Source of the DNA: Campylobacter showae
GTDB taxonomy: Bacteria > Campylobacterota > Campylobacteria > Campylobacterales > Campylobacteraceae
Reading direction: 5' to 3'
Length of the DNA stretch: 64,000 nucleotides
NCBI RefSeq assembly: GCF_004803815.1
Contig: NZ_CP012544.1
Location: 1,240,001-1,304,000 of the forward strand
Position 1 is the first letter of the stretch; each line of letters opens with the position of its first letter. The position numbers were made by a program, and so were the translations under genes. A model generated the notes under the pieces. The model ran no database searches. It was not told the origin of the DNA and was given only the letters and a program-made list of their open reading frames with translations. Below, piece after piece: positions 1 through 8,189 of this stretch.

Positions 1-2
1 GC

Positions 3-371
3 GTAAATTTAAAATCAGCCAAAGGCGATACGCTTTTGATGCTGGCTAGTTATAACAATGCTCTAAATACCGTAAATATGCTGCTCTCAAACGGCGCTAG
101 AGTAGATGAACGCAACGATCGCGGGCAAACTCCGCTTGCGGGCGCTGCGTTTAAGGGGCACTTAGATGTAGTAAAAGCGTTAGCTAACGCCGGAGCCGAT
201 ATCGAAGCAAATAATGGACTAGGCATGACGCCATGCACCTTTGCGGTGATGTTTGGTAGAAGCGAGACCGCAAAATTTTTACTTAGCAAACGTAAAAAAG
301 AAAATATATTTCAAAAACTAGCGGTTAAGTTTTTAGAAATTTTTAGCAACAAGAGTGCAAAAATCGCCTAA
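3..371 (+). CDS. Ankyrin-repeat protein, 5' end outside the window
   Basis: The reading frame is open to the left edge, so this is the C-terminal part of a longer protein. The visible part is made of ankyrin repeats: a G-D-T-L-L-M-L-A-S-Y helix pair, then N-D-R-G-Q-T-P-L-A-G-A-A-F-K-G-H and N-G-L-G-M-T-P-C-T-F-A-V-M-F-G-R repeats, each ending in L-L-S/A-N-A-G-A-D-like turns. A basic, Phe-rich tail follows. Ankyrin repeats mediate protein-protein contacts; in Campylobacter such a gene often accompanies catalase, but that neighbour would lie outside the window. The function is otherwise unknown. Confidence 0.85.
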   Translation, partial: VNLKSAKGDTLLMLASYNNALNTVNMLLSNGARVDERNDRGQTPLAGAAFKGHLDVVKALANAGADIEANNGLGMTPCTFAVMFGRSETAKFLLSKRKKENIFQKLAVKFLEIFSNKSAKIA

Positions 372-390
372 ATTTGACTTATTTACAACC

Positions 391-426
391 TTCTAAACTC
401 CGCCTGATTTGAGGCAGGGTTTAGAA
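391..426. terminator. Hairpin downstream of the ankyrin gene
   Basis: TTCTAAACTCCGCCT (391-405) pairs with AGGCAGGGTTTAGAA (412-426) around a 6-nt loop, with one G.U and one mismatch. It lies 20 nt after the ankyrin stop codon. The U-tract is weak on either strand, so this is a possible terminator or a plain structured 3' end. Confidence 0.5.
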
Positions 427-555
427 ACTTTAACACAGGCAACTAAAGATAGGAAACGGTAGCGTATTTTGCAAATTTGCACAATTTAAGCACCCCGAGC
501 AAGGCTGGCTTGCGGCGATTACGCAAGCTTGTAAAGGGTAAATTTAGCGGCTCCG

Positions 556-996
556 TTAGTCCAAAACGCCAAATTCTACGTATCCCTCCATCGCGACGAG
601 TAAAATCCAGCCCGCCTCGGAAGCGTAAAAATAGTGATGTTCGGGGATATTTTCTACCATAAATTTTAAAAAATCGTAAAAATACTCGGGCGCAAATTTG
701 ACTTCGGCATTAGTCAGATTGTCGCCGATGTAGCTTATATCTGCGCTTAAAATTTTACTTTGGATGTTTGGATTTGAGCTTATAAAATTTTTGATATCGG
801 TAAAATTTTTGTAATCAGCCGTTTTGTAGTCTTTTAAATTTTGCAAAACCGGCTTTGAGCCGATAAAAGTAAAATTTCGCTCTATAAACTCCGCTCCGTC
901 GTCGCTAATACGCCACTTTTGGCCCAAATTTGACAAAAAAGCGAGCATCTCATCACCCACTGAAATAAAATTTGAAACGGGATTTTTCGGACTCAT
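556..996 (-). CDS. Hypothetical protein, 146 aa
   Basis: I do not recognise a family. The protein is acidic and soluble, with no signal peptide or membrane segment, and has a phenylalanine/tyrosine-rich second half (positions about 95-146, including E-H-H-Y-F-Y-A-S-E-A-G-W). The start is well supported: AAGGAG lies six bases before the ATG. It stands alone between the ankyrin gene (convergent) and a structured intergenic region after hisD. Single small acidic genes of this kind are often immunity-like or accessory genes, but nothing here proves it. Confidence 0.6.
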   Translation of the reverse strand: MSPKNPVSNFISVGDEMLAFLSNLGQKWRISDDGAEFIERNFTFIGSKPVLQNLKDYKTADYKNFTDIKNFISSNPNIQSKILSADISYIGDNLTNAEVKFAPEYFYDFLKFMVENIPEHHYFYASEAGWILLVAMEGYVEFGVLD

Positions 997-1136
997 TTGT
1001 CTCCTTTTGCGAGATTGCCGTAAATTTTATAAAAACGTAAATTTTAGCAAGCCACTCGTATGTTTATTTTGTAAATTTCAAGTGCAAAGCTTGCGGCAAA
1101 GAATTCGCAAAAACCGTAAATTTAAACAAAAAGGCG

Positions 1137-1254
1137 TTATATCTTGAGATGATTTTTGAAGTTACGACGTAAAAATAAAACGGAGCGGATCGGTCGTCCG
1201 TAAGTATTTATTTTTACTAGCCCTTCAAAAAGCGCTCAAAAACTACTCAAAAGT
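1137..1254 (-). repeat. Hairpin repeat, family 2, copy 1
   Basis: Nested stems are visible: TTGAG/CTCAA, TTTTTGAAG/CTTCAAAAA (9 bp) and GTAAAAATAAA/TTTATTTTTAC (11 bp), capped by a CGGA...TCCG hairpin. Read on the minus strand, the right arm contains TCGTAAC followed by AAAAATCATCTCAAGATATAA-like sequence, which is shared with the next copy. It is the outer member of a tandem pair downstream of hisD. Confidence 0.65.
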
Positions 1255-1294
1255 CACGGCGAATTTAAAATTTATCTAAAAAATGCAAGAGACA

Positions 1295-1410
1295 TTATAT
1301 CTTGGAGAGATTTTAAGGGTTACGAAGCAAAAAATAGGCGCAGACTGGACGAGCCGGTCCGTCAAGCCGATTTTTCGCGAGTTCCGTTAAAAGCTCCCAA
1401 GAGATGATAT
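1295..1410 (-). repeat. Hairpin repeat, family 2, copy 2, abutting hisD stop
   Basis: ATATC/GATAT, CTTGGAG/CTCCCAAG, TTTTAA/TTAAAA and GC-AAAAAAT/ATTTTT-GC form a long imperfect hairpin capped by GGAC...GTCC. The last base touches the hisD stop codon at 1411. On the minus strand it shares TATTTTT, TCGTAAC and an AAAATCTCTCCAAGATATAA tail with copy 1. It may act as the hisD 3' end, although there is no classic U-tract. Confidence 0.65.
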
Positions 1411-2706
1411 CTATTTCAAAGCCTCAAGTCTAACCGCGACAGACCTTCTATGTGCCCCCAGTCCCTCGGCATCGGCTAGCTTCATGCACGCATTTCCTAG
1501 CTCACTTATGCCTTTTGCATTTAGCGAGATGAGCGAAGTGCGCTTCATAAAATTTTCGACCCCTAAAGGCGAGTAAAATCTCGCGCTACCGCCCGTCGGG
1601 AGCGTATGATTCGGTCCGGCTAGATAGTCGCCCATCGCTTCAGGCGTAAAGTGTCCGATAAATATCGCTCCGGCATGCCTGATCTGCCTGGCCAGCTCCA
1701 TCGCGTCGTTTGTCGCGATTTCTAGGTGCTCGGGCGCTAGCTCGTTAGCCAGCCTCACGCACTCATCAAGGTCGCTAGCTACGATGATAGCACCCTTTTT
1801 ATCGATACTAACCTGCGCGATCGGCTGCCTAGCTAGAGTCTTGATCTCCTCGTTGATATGCCTTTGTACCGCTGCGCCGAAAGCTTGATTTGGCGTGATG
1901 AGTACGGCGCTAGCCATCTCGTCGTGCTCGGCCTGCGAGAGCAGATCCACGGCGATGTGGCGAGGGTCGGCGCTCTCGTCTGCTATGACGCAGATCTCGC
2001 TAGGACCGGCGATCATATCGATATTTACCTCGCCGTAGACGAGCTTTTTAGCCGTCGCGACGTATATGTTGCCAGGACCAGTGATGACGTCGGTTTTTTT
2101 GATCGTTTGCGTGCCGTAGGCCATCGCCGCTACCGCAGACGCGCCGCCAACTTTATAGGCCTCCTTGATACCGCAGACATGCATGGCGGCTAGAAGCAGC
2201 GCGTTTACCTTGCCTCCGACGGCAGGCGTGCAGACTACTATCTCCCCAACTCCCGCGACCAGAGCCGGCACGGCGTTCATGAGAAGCGAGCTAGGATAGG
2301 CGGCTTTACCTCCTGGGATATATAGTCCCGCGCGGTCTAGCGGAGTGTATTTCGCACCTAGCAAAACGCCGTGCTCGTCGTGCTCCATCCAGGTTTTTGG
2401 TAGGCTTTTTTCGTGGTAGCTTTTGATGCGATCAAAGGCTAAATTTAGAGCGTTTCGCAGGCAGCTATCTATACCGTCGTAGGCCTTTTGCATCTCGTCG
2501 GTGCCTATTTTTAGGCTATTTGCGTCGGGTTTCCAGCGGTCAAATTTCTCTATCTGCTCAAAAAGCGCCTCGTCGCCTCTAGCACGCACGTCGTCCAGTA
2601 TCTGCGAAACGGTGGGCATAACCGCGCTCATATCGCCGTTTGAGCGGTTTACCAAAGCCGCAAAATAGTCCTTAAAATTTTCATTGCTAGTGAGTAAAAA
2701 CTTCAT
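1411..2706 (-). CDS. hisD: Histidinol dehydrogenase
   Basis: Catalyses the last two steps of histidine biosynthesis, L-histidinol to L-histidine, with two NAD+ and a Zn2+ ion in the cytosol. The 431-aa length is normal. Family landmarks are clear: G-P-G-N-I-Y-V-A-T-A-K-K, the D-M-I-A-G-P-S-E block, the Zn-ligand area S-Q-A-E-H-D-E, the catalytic Glu-His pair in E-L-A-P-E-H-L-E, and G-P-N-H-T-L-P-T-G-G near the C-terminus. Its ATG overlaps the stop of the ACC-deaminase-like gene by 4 nt, so it is the last gene of the peb4-to-hisD minus-strand operon and is probably translationally coupled. No other his gene is nearby. Confidence 0.97.
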   Translation of the reverse strand: MKFLLTSNENFKDYFAALVNRSNGDMSAVMPTVSQILDDVRARGDEALFEQIEKFDRWKPDANSLKIGTDEMQKAYDGIDSCLRNALNLAFDRIKSYHEKSLPKTWMEHDEHGVLLGAKYTPLDRAGLYIPGGKAAYPSSLLMNAVPALVAGVGEIVVCTPAVGGKVNALLLAAMHVCGIKEAYKVGGASAVAAMAYGTQTIKKTDVITGPGNIYVATAKKLVYGEVNIDMIAGPSEICVIADESADPRHIAVDLLSQAEHDEMASAVLITPNQAFGAAVQRHINEEIKTLARQPIAQVSIDKKGAIIVASDLDECVRLANELAPEHLEIATNDAMELARQIRHAGAIFIGHFTPEAMGDYLAGPNHTLPTGGSARFYSPLGVENFMKRTSLISLNAKGISELGNACMKLADAEGLGAHRRSVAVRLEALK

Positions 2707-3827
2707 CTCGTCTCCTTAAATTTTCTTTCGTATCTTAGTTTTTGACTGATATTTCCGAGCGCGCCGCCTTGGTGGATGTATAAAATCTCGTTTTTAAACG
2801 CGCCCAGGTTTGCCATCATCGTTAAAAAGCCCACCGGATCGTAAATGAGTTCAAATTCTATCCCCGTTTGCTCGCATACTTCGCGCCAAATTTGATAAAG
2901 CTCAGGTTTTAAATCGCCGAAATGATATTTCTTAGGCGGTGGCAAAATGCGCGCCCTTGAGTTTGGCGTCAGCGCCTCGATCTCTCTTTTTAGGTAGTTT
3001 GCGTCGCCCACACAAGGACAGGTAAAAACGTCAAATTTGATATGCTTAGCCAAAAACGCCGCCGACGTGCCCGTACCCGAGGGCAAAAATATATCAACGG
3101 TCTTGCCCTCCGCCTCTGCCCAGCGCTCTATCTGCCTAGCCTGCAAGATAAAGCCCGCCTCAGCCTGCGGCTGCCAAACACCCTCGTTTATAAAAAGCGA
3201 ATCGCCGATGAAGCAATCCTGCTCGTCGGGCAAATTTGAGCTCGGTGGGTTCGCGGATTTTTTTAAATTTGAGTTTTTATGACTTACGAATTCGCCAGAA
3301 TTTGTGCTTGAGAGCTTTGCCGATCCGTCAAATTTGATCAAATTTTCTCTGTCTTGATTTTGTAAATTCGGCGCGATCTCGGCTTGCGAATTCGGCATAT
3401 TTTTCGCGCTTAAATTCGTATCCGTAAAACCTAGTCGTTCATTAAATTTACTTAAATTTAACCCGCTTCTATCAGAACCGTCCGTCAAATTTACTGCCTC
3501 GCCGCCGTAAATCTCGCCCTCTTTTAAGCCGGCTAGTTCGTAAGCTAGAGCCCTAGCCCGCGCCCGTCTATCTTTATCTATATAGATTTTCATCCCGTTT
3601 TCAAGGGCAAATTTAAAATTTCCGATCGGATTTTCTGCCAAATTTGAGCTTAAATTTGAAACTACGTAGTGAAACTCTAAGCCCTTCATCTTGGCAAAGA
3701 CGCTTAGGCTATACATAGCGTTTGACTGGCTAGAGCCGTAGCTAACGACACGCTTTATACCGCCTAGACCAGCATGCAGGAAATACTCTAGCTTTCTAGC
3801 TTTATTGCCGTTAAATTCGCCATCCAT
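2703..3827 (-). CDS. ACC deaminase / D-cysteine desulfhydrase family PLP enzyme
   Basis: Fold-type II PLP enzyme; the family removes ammonia from 1-aminocyclopropane-1-carboxylate or sulfide from D-cysteine. Visible landmarks are G-N-K-A-R-K-L-E-Y (PLP-binding Lys), S-Y-G-S-S-Q-S-N-A, S-G-T-G-T-S-A and the C-terminal H-Q-G-G-A-L-G. The first ATG in frame (3827) is too late: the conserved block F-Y-V-L-R-D-D-L lies directly upstream in the same frame (to about 3881), inside the end of the OmpA-like gene, with only ATT/ATC as possible earlier starts. Residues about 125-205 are a low-complexity insertion rich in N-L and K-F, encoded by AAATTT words. The stop overlaps hisD by 4 nt. Substrate is unknown. 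Confidence 0.85.
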   Translation of the reverse strand: MDGEFNGNKARKLEYFLHAGLGGIKRVVSYGSSQSNAMYSLSVFAKMKGLEFHYVVSNLSSNLAENPIGNFKFALENGMKIYIDKDRRARARALAYELAGLKEGEIYGGEAVNLTDGSDRSGLNLSKFNERLGFTDTNLSAKNMPNSQAEIAPNLQNQDRENLIKFDGSAKLSSTNSGEFVSHKNSNLKKSANPPSSNLPDEQDCFIGDSLFINEGVWQPQAEAGFILQARQIERWAEAEGKTVDIFLPSGTGTSAAFLAKHIKFDVFTCPCVGDANYLKREIEALTPNSRARILPPPKKYHFGDLKPELYQIWREVCEQTGIEFELIYDPVGFLTMMANLGAFKNEILYIHQGGALGNISQKLRYERKFKETR

Positions 3828-3867
3828 CAGGTCGTCGCGAAGTACGTAAAACTCGAGTCTGTTAAAT

Positions 3868-4935
3868 TTAGTCTTTTGAATACTTTTGATTTTGCCGCTC
3901 CAAGAGATCTTGCATCTCTTTCATCGACTCTTTGTCTGAGATCGAAAATTTGATCTCAATACGCTTGGAGGCGTCGGGGTCTTCTTTGCCGTTTTTCATC
4001 ACCAGATCGCTAAAACTGCGCCCGCTAGCGATGAGATAGTGCTCTAGGCGCTTGTCTTTGTTCCACGAGTAGATAAAGTCTAGCACCGAATACGCGCGCT
4101 TTTGCGACAGATCAAGGTTGTACATGTAGCTACCAATAGAGTTCGTATGCCCCTCGATCACGATCCTATCGATGTGTTTTGCGATCTCTTCGTTATTTAA
4201 AATCGCCTCGAAATAAGTCTGCAAAATTTCCTTTAGACGCGCCTTCGCCTCGTCTCTTAGCTCGTATGAACCCGTGTCAAAAAGTATAGACTCGGGTAGC
4301 GACACGACGCCCGAGCTTGGGTCTATGCTGACCTTGTTTCCGAGCTTGGCGCGTAAATTTGATATGACATTTGAGCGAAGCGAGCTGATGTCTTTGATCT
4401 TGTCTTTTGTTTTGTTAAAATCCTCTTCCAGCGCGGCATATCTTGAGACTTCATCGCCGTATTTTGCGCTTAGTTCATTTAGCGCCTCGTCTTTTTGCGC
4501 TAAAATTTGCCCCAGCTGTAGCACTCTATCCTGCAAATCCGCGATAGTTTTATTCGCATCGTTTAGATTTATCTCGTAGGTTTGGGTTAGATTCGTGAGT
4601 TCGTTTTTCTCTTTTTTGACGCCTTCAAGCATCTCGTTTACAAGCCTGTTTATGTCAGCAAGCTCTTTATTTTCGCTCTTTGCGCGGTCCAAATTTGAAA
4701 AAATTTCTTTTATGACATTTTCTTTACGAACGAGCTCGCTTTGTGATGAGGCGATTTGCTTTTCACGCTCGCTTAAGTCTTTTTGTAGTTTTGCCAGATC
4801 GCTTTGGCTAAGGACGTATTTTACGACGACGGCACCGATGATGAGCATAAAAACAAACATCAGCCCGGCCATCAGGTCCGCATACGATATCCAAAAGGTC
4901 TGGTCTCCGCTTTTGTTCTCGTTACGCGTTTTCAT
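3868..4935 (-). CDS. OmpA/MotB-like peptidoglycan-binding protein
   Basis: Resembles the B subunit of a MotAB/ZorAB-type ion-driven complex. A single N-terminal membrane helix (about residues 15-42) contains Y-A-D-L-M-A-G-L-M-F, with Asp21 in the place of the proton-carrying Asp of MotB. A long coiled coil follows (about 45-190), then an OmpA domain (about 225-345) with the peptidoglycan-binding block I-V-I-E-G-H-T-N-S-I-G and N-L-D-L-S-Q-K-R-A. Its ATG overlaps the MotA-like gene by 14 nt, implying a stoichiometric pair. An OmpA-type gene near fba and peb4 is also known to me in C. jejuni, which argues for a housekeeping role. Confidence 0.88.
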   Translation of the reverse strand: MKTRNENKSGDQTFWISYADLMAGLMFVFMLIIGAVVVKYVLSQSDLAKLQKDLSEREKQIASSQSELVRKENVIKEIFSNLDRAKSENKELADINRLVNEMLEGVKKEKNELTNLTQTYEINLNDANKTIADLQDRVLQLGQILAQKDEALNELSAKYGDEVSRYAALEEDFNKTKDKIKDISSLRSNVISNLRAKLGNKVSIDPSSGVVSLPESILFDTGSYELRDEAKARLKEILQTYFEAILNNEEIAKHIDRIVIEGHTNSIGSYMYNLDLSQKRAYSVLDFIYSWNKDKRLEHYLIASGRSFSDLVMKNGKEDPDASKRIEIKFSISDKESMKEMQDLLERQNQKYSKD

Positions 4936-6259
4936 CTAGCATACTCGCCTTTTCGATGGTTTGCAAGATCTCATTCGCCTCTTTATCAAGCTCGTCGATG
5001 TCTTGCTTTAGCCCTTCAATGAGCGCGCTATTATCATCATAAGCCTCGATTGCTTCGTCGTCAAAAGCCTTTTTAAATGCCTGTACGCCGTCAATCAAGC
5101 TCTCTTTAAAGCCATCCATTGCAAGTTTTTGTTTTTCTAAGATTTCACTACTAAATTTAGAAAGAGACTCACTGAAATTTTTAACATTATACTCTAGCTC
5201 GCCCACGCTCTTTTCGAGCCTTGAGATACGCTCGCCGCCCACATCATAGAGACGGTTGTACTGCTCGGCAAATTTTAGTTGCATATCTTTGATGTTGCCG
5301 TTAAATTTATTGATAACGTTTAAGATTTCAGCGTGAACTTTGATTAGATCTTTTTGATCTTTTGAGGATTTTAGCAGCGTATTCATCGTTTGTTTGATGT
5401 GCTCGCCGCTTAGTTTGACGGCCTCTTCTTCGTTTTTCAAGATATTTGTAAAAGTTTTAAATTTAGCCTCGATAGTCTTATCCAGCTCCTCAAAGAACTC
5501 GGCGTTACTAACGTGCTCAAATATCACTCCGATCTTCTCAAAGTGCCTTAAATTCTCTTGCAAATACCTTCTATCAAGCTCCTCTTTCGTCCAGAAAAAG
5601 CCGCTAGTAGCATTTTTTTGTCTTCGCACCAGCGTTTCAAATTTACTCGTTCCGTATTTTTCAAAAAATATCCACCAAAGCGCTAGAAAAATACCATAAA
5701 TAGAGACGTAAAACGCAGTCGCTACACCGCTAAGAAGGGTTGAAATTTCGGTTTCAAGTTCGGTAGTATTTGATGAGTTAAACTCCGGCATAGAAACCGC
5801 GATACTGATAAACGTTCCCAAGATACCCAGCATTGGAAAGATGCCAGCACCCACGGAAGCAAAATTTTCGTTACGTAAATTCCTGGTGTAATAGGCGACA
5901 AATTCGTCAAATCCTGCGTTTGACTTCGTATCTTTGCCTATAACTAAAAGATGTTTGATGATGTATTCTTTTAGATTTCGCTTAAAATCAGCCCCGCTTT
6001 GCTCAAAATAGCAGCAAGCAAGTTCGGCGCTATTTTTAGCAAAGATTAGCGAAATCACCCAAATAATACCCATCATAATAACCGTGTGTAGGCCGATTTG
6101 AAAATCTATATACCCAAAAAACCCAAGAAGCGCGACGAGATATATCGCCGTCGGCAAAAATATAATTTTCGTATATACGAAAAAAGATTGCCTGCCTTTT
6201 ACCTCAGGCAACGCCAAATCGGTGAAATTATCGTTTCTCGCTTCTTTTTTGGGTTCCAT
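4922..6259 (-). CDS. MotA/TolQ/ExbB-like proton-channel protein with long coiled-coil tail
   Basis: Has the TolQ/ExbB/MotA channel core: two N-terminal membrane helices (about residues 30-80), then the conserved pair F-P-M-L-G-I-L-G-T-F-I-S-I-A (about 138-155) and L-L-S-G-V-A-T-A-F-Y-V-S-I-Y-G (about 177-195). The remaining ~230 residues are soluble and largely coiled coil, far longer than in TolQ or ExbB. It begins 8 nt after fba and overlaps the OmpA-like gene. With that partner it probably forms an inner-membrane ion-driven machine anchored to peptidoglycan. What it drives is not known; no flagellar, tol or nuclease gene adjoins it. Confidence 0.87.
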   Translation of the reverse strand: MEPKKEARNDNFTDLALPEVKGRQSFFVYTKIIFLPTAIYLVALLGFFGYIDFQIGLHTVIMMGIIWVISLIFAKNSAELACCYFEQSGADFKRNLKEYIIKHLLVIGKDTKSNAGFDEFVAYYTRNLRNENFASVGAGIFPMLGILGTFISIAVSMPEFNSSNTTELETEISTLLSGVATAFYVSIYGIFLALWWIFFEKYGTSKFETLVRRQKNATSGFFWTKEELDRRYLQENLRHFEKIGVIFEHVSNAEFFEELDKTIEAKFKTFTNILKNEEEAVKLSGEHIKQTMNTLLKSSKDQKDLIKVHAEILNVINKFNGNIKDMQLKFAEQYNRLYDVGGERISRLEKSVGELEYNVKNFSESLSKFSSEILEKQKLAMDGFKESLIDGVQAFKKAFDDEAIEAYDDNSALIEGLKQDIDELDKEANEILQTIEKASMLDENA

Positions 6260-6267
6260 TGTAAGCC

Positions 6268-7332
6268 TTAATTTCTATTTAAGCAGTTTAAATCTTCAAA
6301 TGCAGTTAGCAGGCGTTTTACCATCGACTCCTCGCCGCTTCGTAGCCATTTGCGCGGATCGTAGTACTTTTTGTTCGGTTTGTCGTCGTCTTCAGGGTTG
6401 CCGATTTGACCTTGCAAGTAGGCTCTGTTTTTTAGCTCGTACGCTCTCACGCCGTCCCAAAACGCCCACTGCGTATCGGTGTCGATGTTCATCTTTACTA
6501 CGCCGTAGCTGACGGCATCTTTGATATCCTTTAGCTCGCTACCGCTACCGCCGTGAAAGACGAAATTTACGGGTTTATCGGTTAGGGTTTGAAATTTATC
6601 CGCAACGTATGCTTGCGAGTTTTTCAAAATTTCCGGTCGAAGCACGACGTTGCCAGGCTTATACACGCCGTGAACGTTACCAAAGCTGGCCGCTATGCTA
6701 AATCTATCGCTGATTTTACTTAGTCGCTCATATGCCCGCGCGACGTCTTCAGGCTGCGTATAAAGAAGCGCATTATCAACACCCGTGTTATCCACGCCGT
6801 CCTCTTCGCCGCCGGTTACGCCAAGCTCGATTTCTAGGCTGATGCCAAGCTCGCTAAGCTCTTTTAGATACTTCTCGCAAGTGCTTAAATTTTCCTCCAA
6901 GCTCTCTTCGCTAAGATCAAGCATATGCGAGCTAAAAAGCGGCACTCCGTGAGCCTTTTTGTATTCGCGGCTAAATTTAACCAGCTCGTCGATCCACGGC
7001 AGTAGCTTTCTAGCCGCATGATCGGTGTGTAGGATCACCGGTACGCCGTAAGCTTTGGCCAGCAGATGAACGTGCTGCGCGCCTGCTACTGCGCCTAGCA
7101 CATCGGCATTCCCGCAAGCTTTGCCGGCATAAAAGCCGGCTCCGCCGTTACTAAACTGGATGATAACGGGTGAGTTAGCCGTCTTCGCCGCCTCTAAAAC
7201 GGCATTTACCGAGTCGCTTCCGACCACGTTTACCGCAGGTATGGCAAAGCCCTGCTCCTTTGCGTATTTATACAGCCTAGTTACGTCATCGCCGCTTAAA
7301 ACGCCGGCTTTTACTACGTCTAAAACACCCAT
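6268..7332 (-). CDS. fba: Class II fructose-bisphosphate aldolase
   Basis: Zn-dependent aldolase that interconverts fructose-1,6-bisphosphate with dihydroxyacetone phosphate and glyceraldehyde-3-phosphate. In Campylobacter, which generally lacks phosphofructokinase, it is thought to serve gluconeogenesis. The 354-aa length fits the FbaA (class IIA) subgroup. Metal ligands are visible in H-T-D-H-A-A-R-K, and the active-site region F-H-G-G-S-G-S and the phosphate-binding K-M-N-I-D-T-D-T-Q are intact. It lies 10 nt after peb4 and 8 nt before the MotA-like gene, in the middle of the operon. Confidence 0.97.
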   Translation of the reverse strand: MGVLDVVKAGVLSGDDVTRLYKYAKEQGFAIPAVNVVGSDSVNAVLEAAKTANSPVIIQFSNGGAGFYAGKACGNADVLGAVAGAQHVHLLAKAYGVPVILHTDHAARKLLPWIDELVKFSREYKKAHGVPLFSSHMLDLSEESLEENLSTCEKYLKELSELGISLEIELGVTGGEEDGVDNTGVDNALLYTQPEDVARAYERLSKISDRFSIAASFGNVHGVYKPGNVVLRPEILKNSQAYVADKFQTLTDKPVNFVFHGGSGSELKDIKDAVSYGVVKMNIDTDTQWAFWDGVRAYELKNRAYLQGQIGNPEDDDKPNKKYYDPRKWLRSGEESMVKRLLTAFEDLNCLNRN

Positions 7333-7342
7333 TTTATCGACC

Positions 7343-8155
7343 TTATTTATATTCTACTTTAGCTTTTGAGCGAAGCTCGTCGCCTCTTTTTCTGATATCG
7401 TTTCTAAATTTCTCCATCTTTATGTTGCCCTCGATTTGAGGTTTAACCTCGTTTAGACCTACGGTGCCGGCAGCCTTGCTATCCTCTTTTAGGATTACGT
7501 GGTAGCCGAAATTTGATTTAACGGGTTTTTGAGTTACTTCGCCTTTTTTAAGCGCGAATGCAGCGTCCGCGAAAGGTTTTACCATTTGAGATTGACCAAA
7601 CCATCCTAGTTCGCCGCCGTTAGCCGCAGAGCCTTGATCGGTAGATTTAGATTTTGCTAGCTCTTCGAATTTTTTAACCAACTCGTCTCCTTTCAGACCT
7701 TTTAGCGCGGCTATTATGTCGTTTGCGTCTTTTTCAGTAGCCACTAGGATATGTTTGGCTCTTACTTGTGCAGGCACGGCAAATTCGGCTTTATTTTTGT
7801 TATAAAAGTCGCTGATTTCGCCTTCGCTAACTTTGATATTATCGAAAATTCTCTTCATCCAAAGATCAAGCGCGAGGTTGTTTTTTAGCTCTTCAAGCGC
7901 AGCTTTGTATTCGTCGCTCTTATCTAGTCCGCTCTTTTTAGCCTCGTCTAGAAGTAGTTTTCTGTTGATAGTTTCGTCGATCACCTTTTTTTGAGTGTCT
8001 TTAGGTAGTTGCTCTAGTGTTACGCCAGGCATAGCAGCAAGCGTGAAAGCTACGTCCTTATCGGTTATAGCAGTTCCGTTTACAGTGGCGTACTCCGCCG
8101 CGTTTAGGCTTAGAGCCGCAGCCAAACTAAGAGATGCGAATAAAATTTTATTCAT
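7343..8155 (-). CDS. peb4: PEB4-type periplasmic peptidyl-prolyl isomerase/chaperone
   Basis: SurA-like periplasmic chaperone with a parvulin domain, assisting outer-membrane protein folding. A signal peptide ends near A-L-S-L-N-A-A-E (residue about 20). An N-terminal helical chaperone region follows (V-N-G-T-A-I-T-D-K-D-V), then the parvulin domain beginning V-R-A-K-H-I-L-V (about 130) with G-G-E-L-G-W-F-G and G-Y-H-V-I-L. The 270-aa length matches PEB4. It is the first gene of the minus-strand operon and is divergent from nth. A TATAAT on the minus strand (8190-8195) lies about 35 nt before the ATG. Confidence 0.95.
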   Translation of the reverse strand: MNKILFASLSLAAALSLNAAEYATVNGTAITDKDVAFTLAAMPGVTLEQLPKDTQKKVIDETINRKLLLDEAKKSGLDKSDEYKAALEELKNNLALDLWMKRIFDNIKVSEGEISDFYNKNKAEFAVPAQVRAKHILVATEKDANDIIAALKGLKGDELVKKFEELAKSKSTDQGSAANGGELGWFGQSQMVKPFADAAFALKKGEVTQKPVKSNFGYHVILKEDSKAAGTVGLNEVKPQIEGNIKMEKFRNDIRKRGDELRSKAKVEYK

Positions 8156-8189
8156 CTTTGTTCCTTAAATTTAGATTTTTGCGAGGGTG

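Larger units (their letters stand above)
997..1410. other. Gene-free region filled by two hairpin repeats
   Basis: No coding potential is seen. The segment holds two same-oriented copies of a hairpin repeat (1137-1254 and 1295-1410), the second abutting the hisD stop codon. The remaining ~140 bp next to the hypothetical gene hold its ribosome-binding site and A/T-rich sequence. Confidence 0.7.

Noticed and set aside
477-662. 61-codon plus-strand frame near the hypothetical gene
   Set aside because: Overlaps the well-supported minus-strand gene at 556-996 and has no ribosome-binding site or family.
4922-6259. MotA-like/OmpA-like pair as a Zorya defence system
   Set aside because: Effector genes (ZorC/D or ZorE) are absent and the pair lies in a conserved-looking operon with peb4 and fba.
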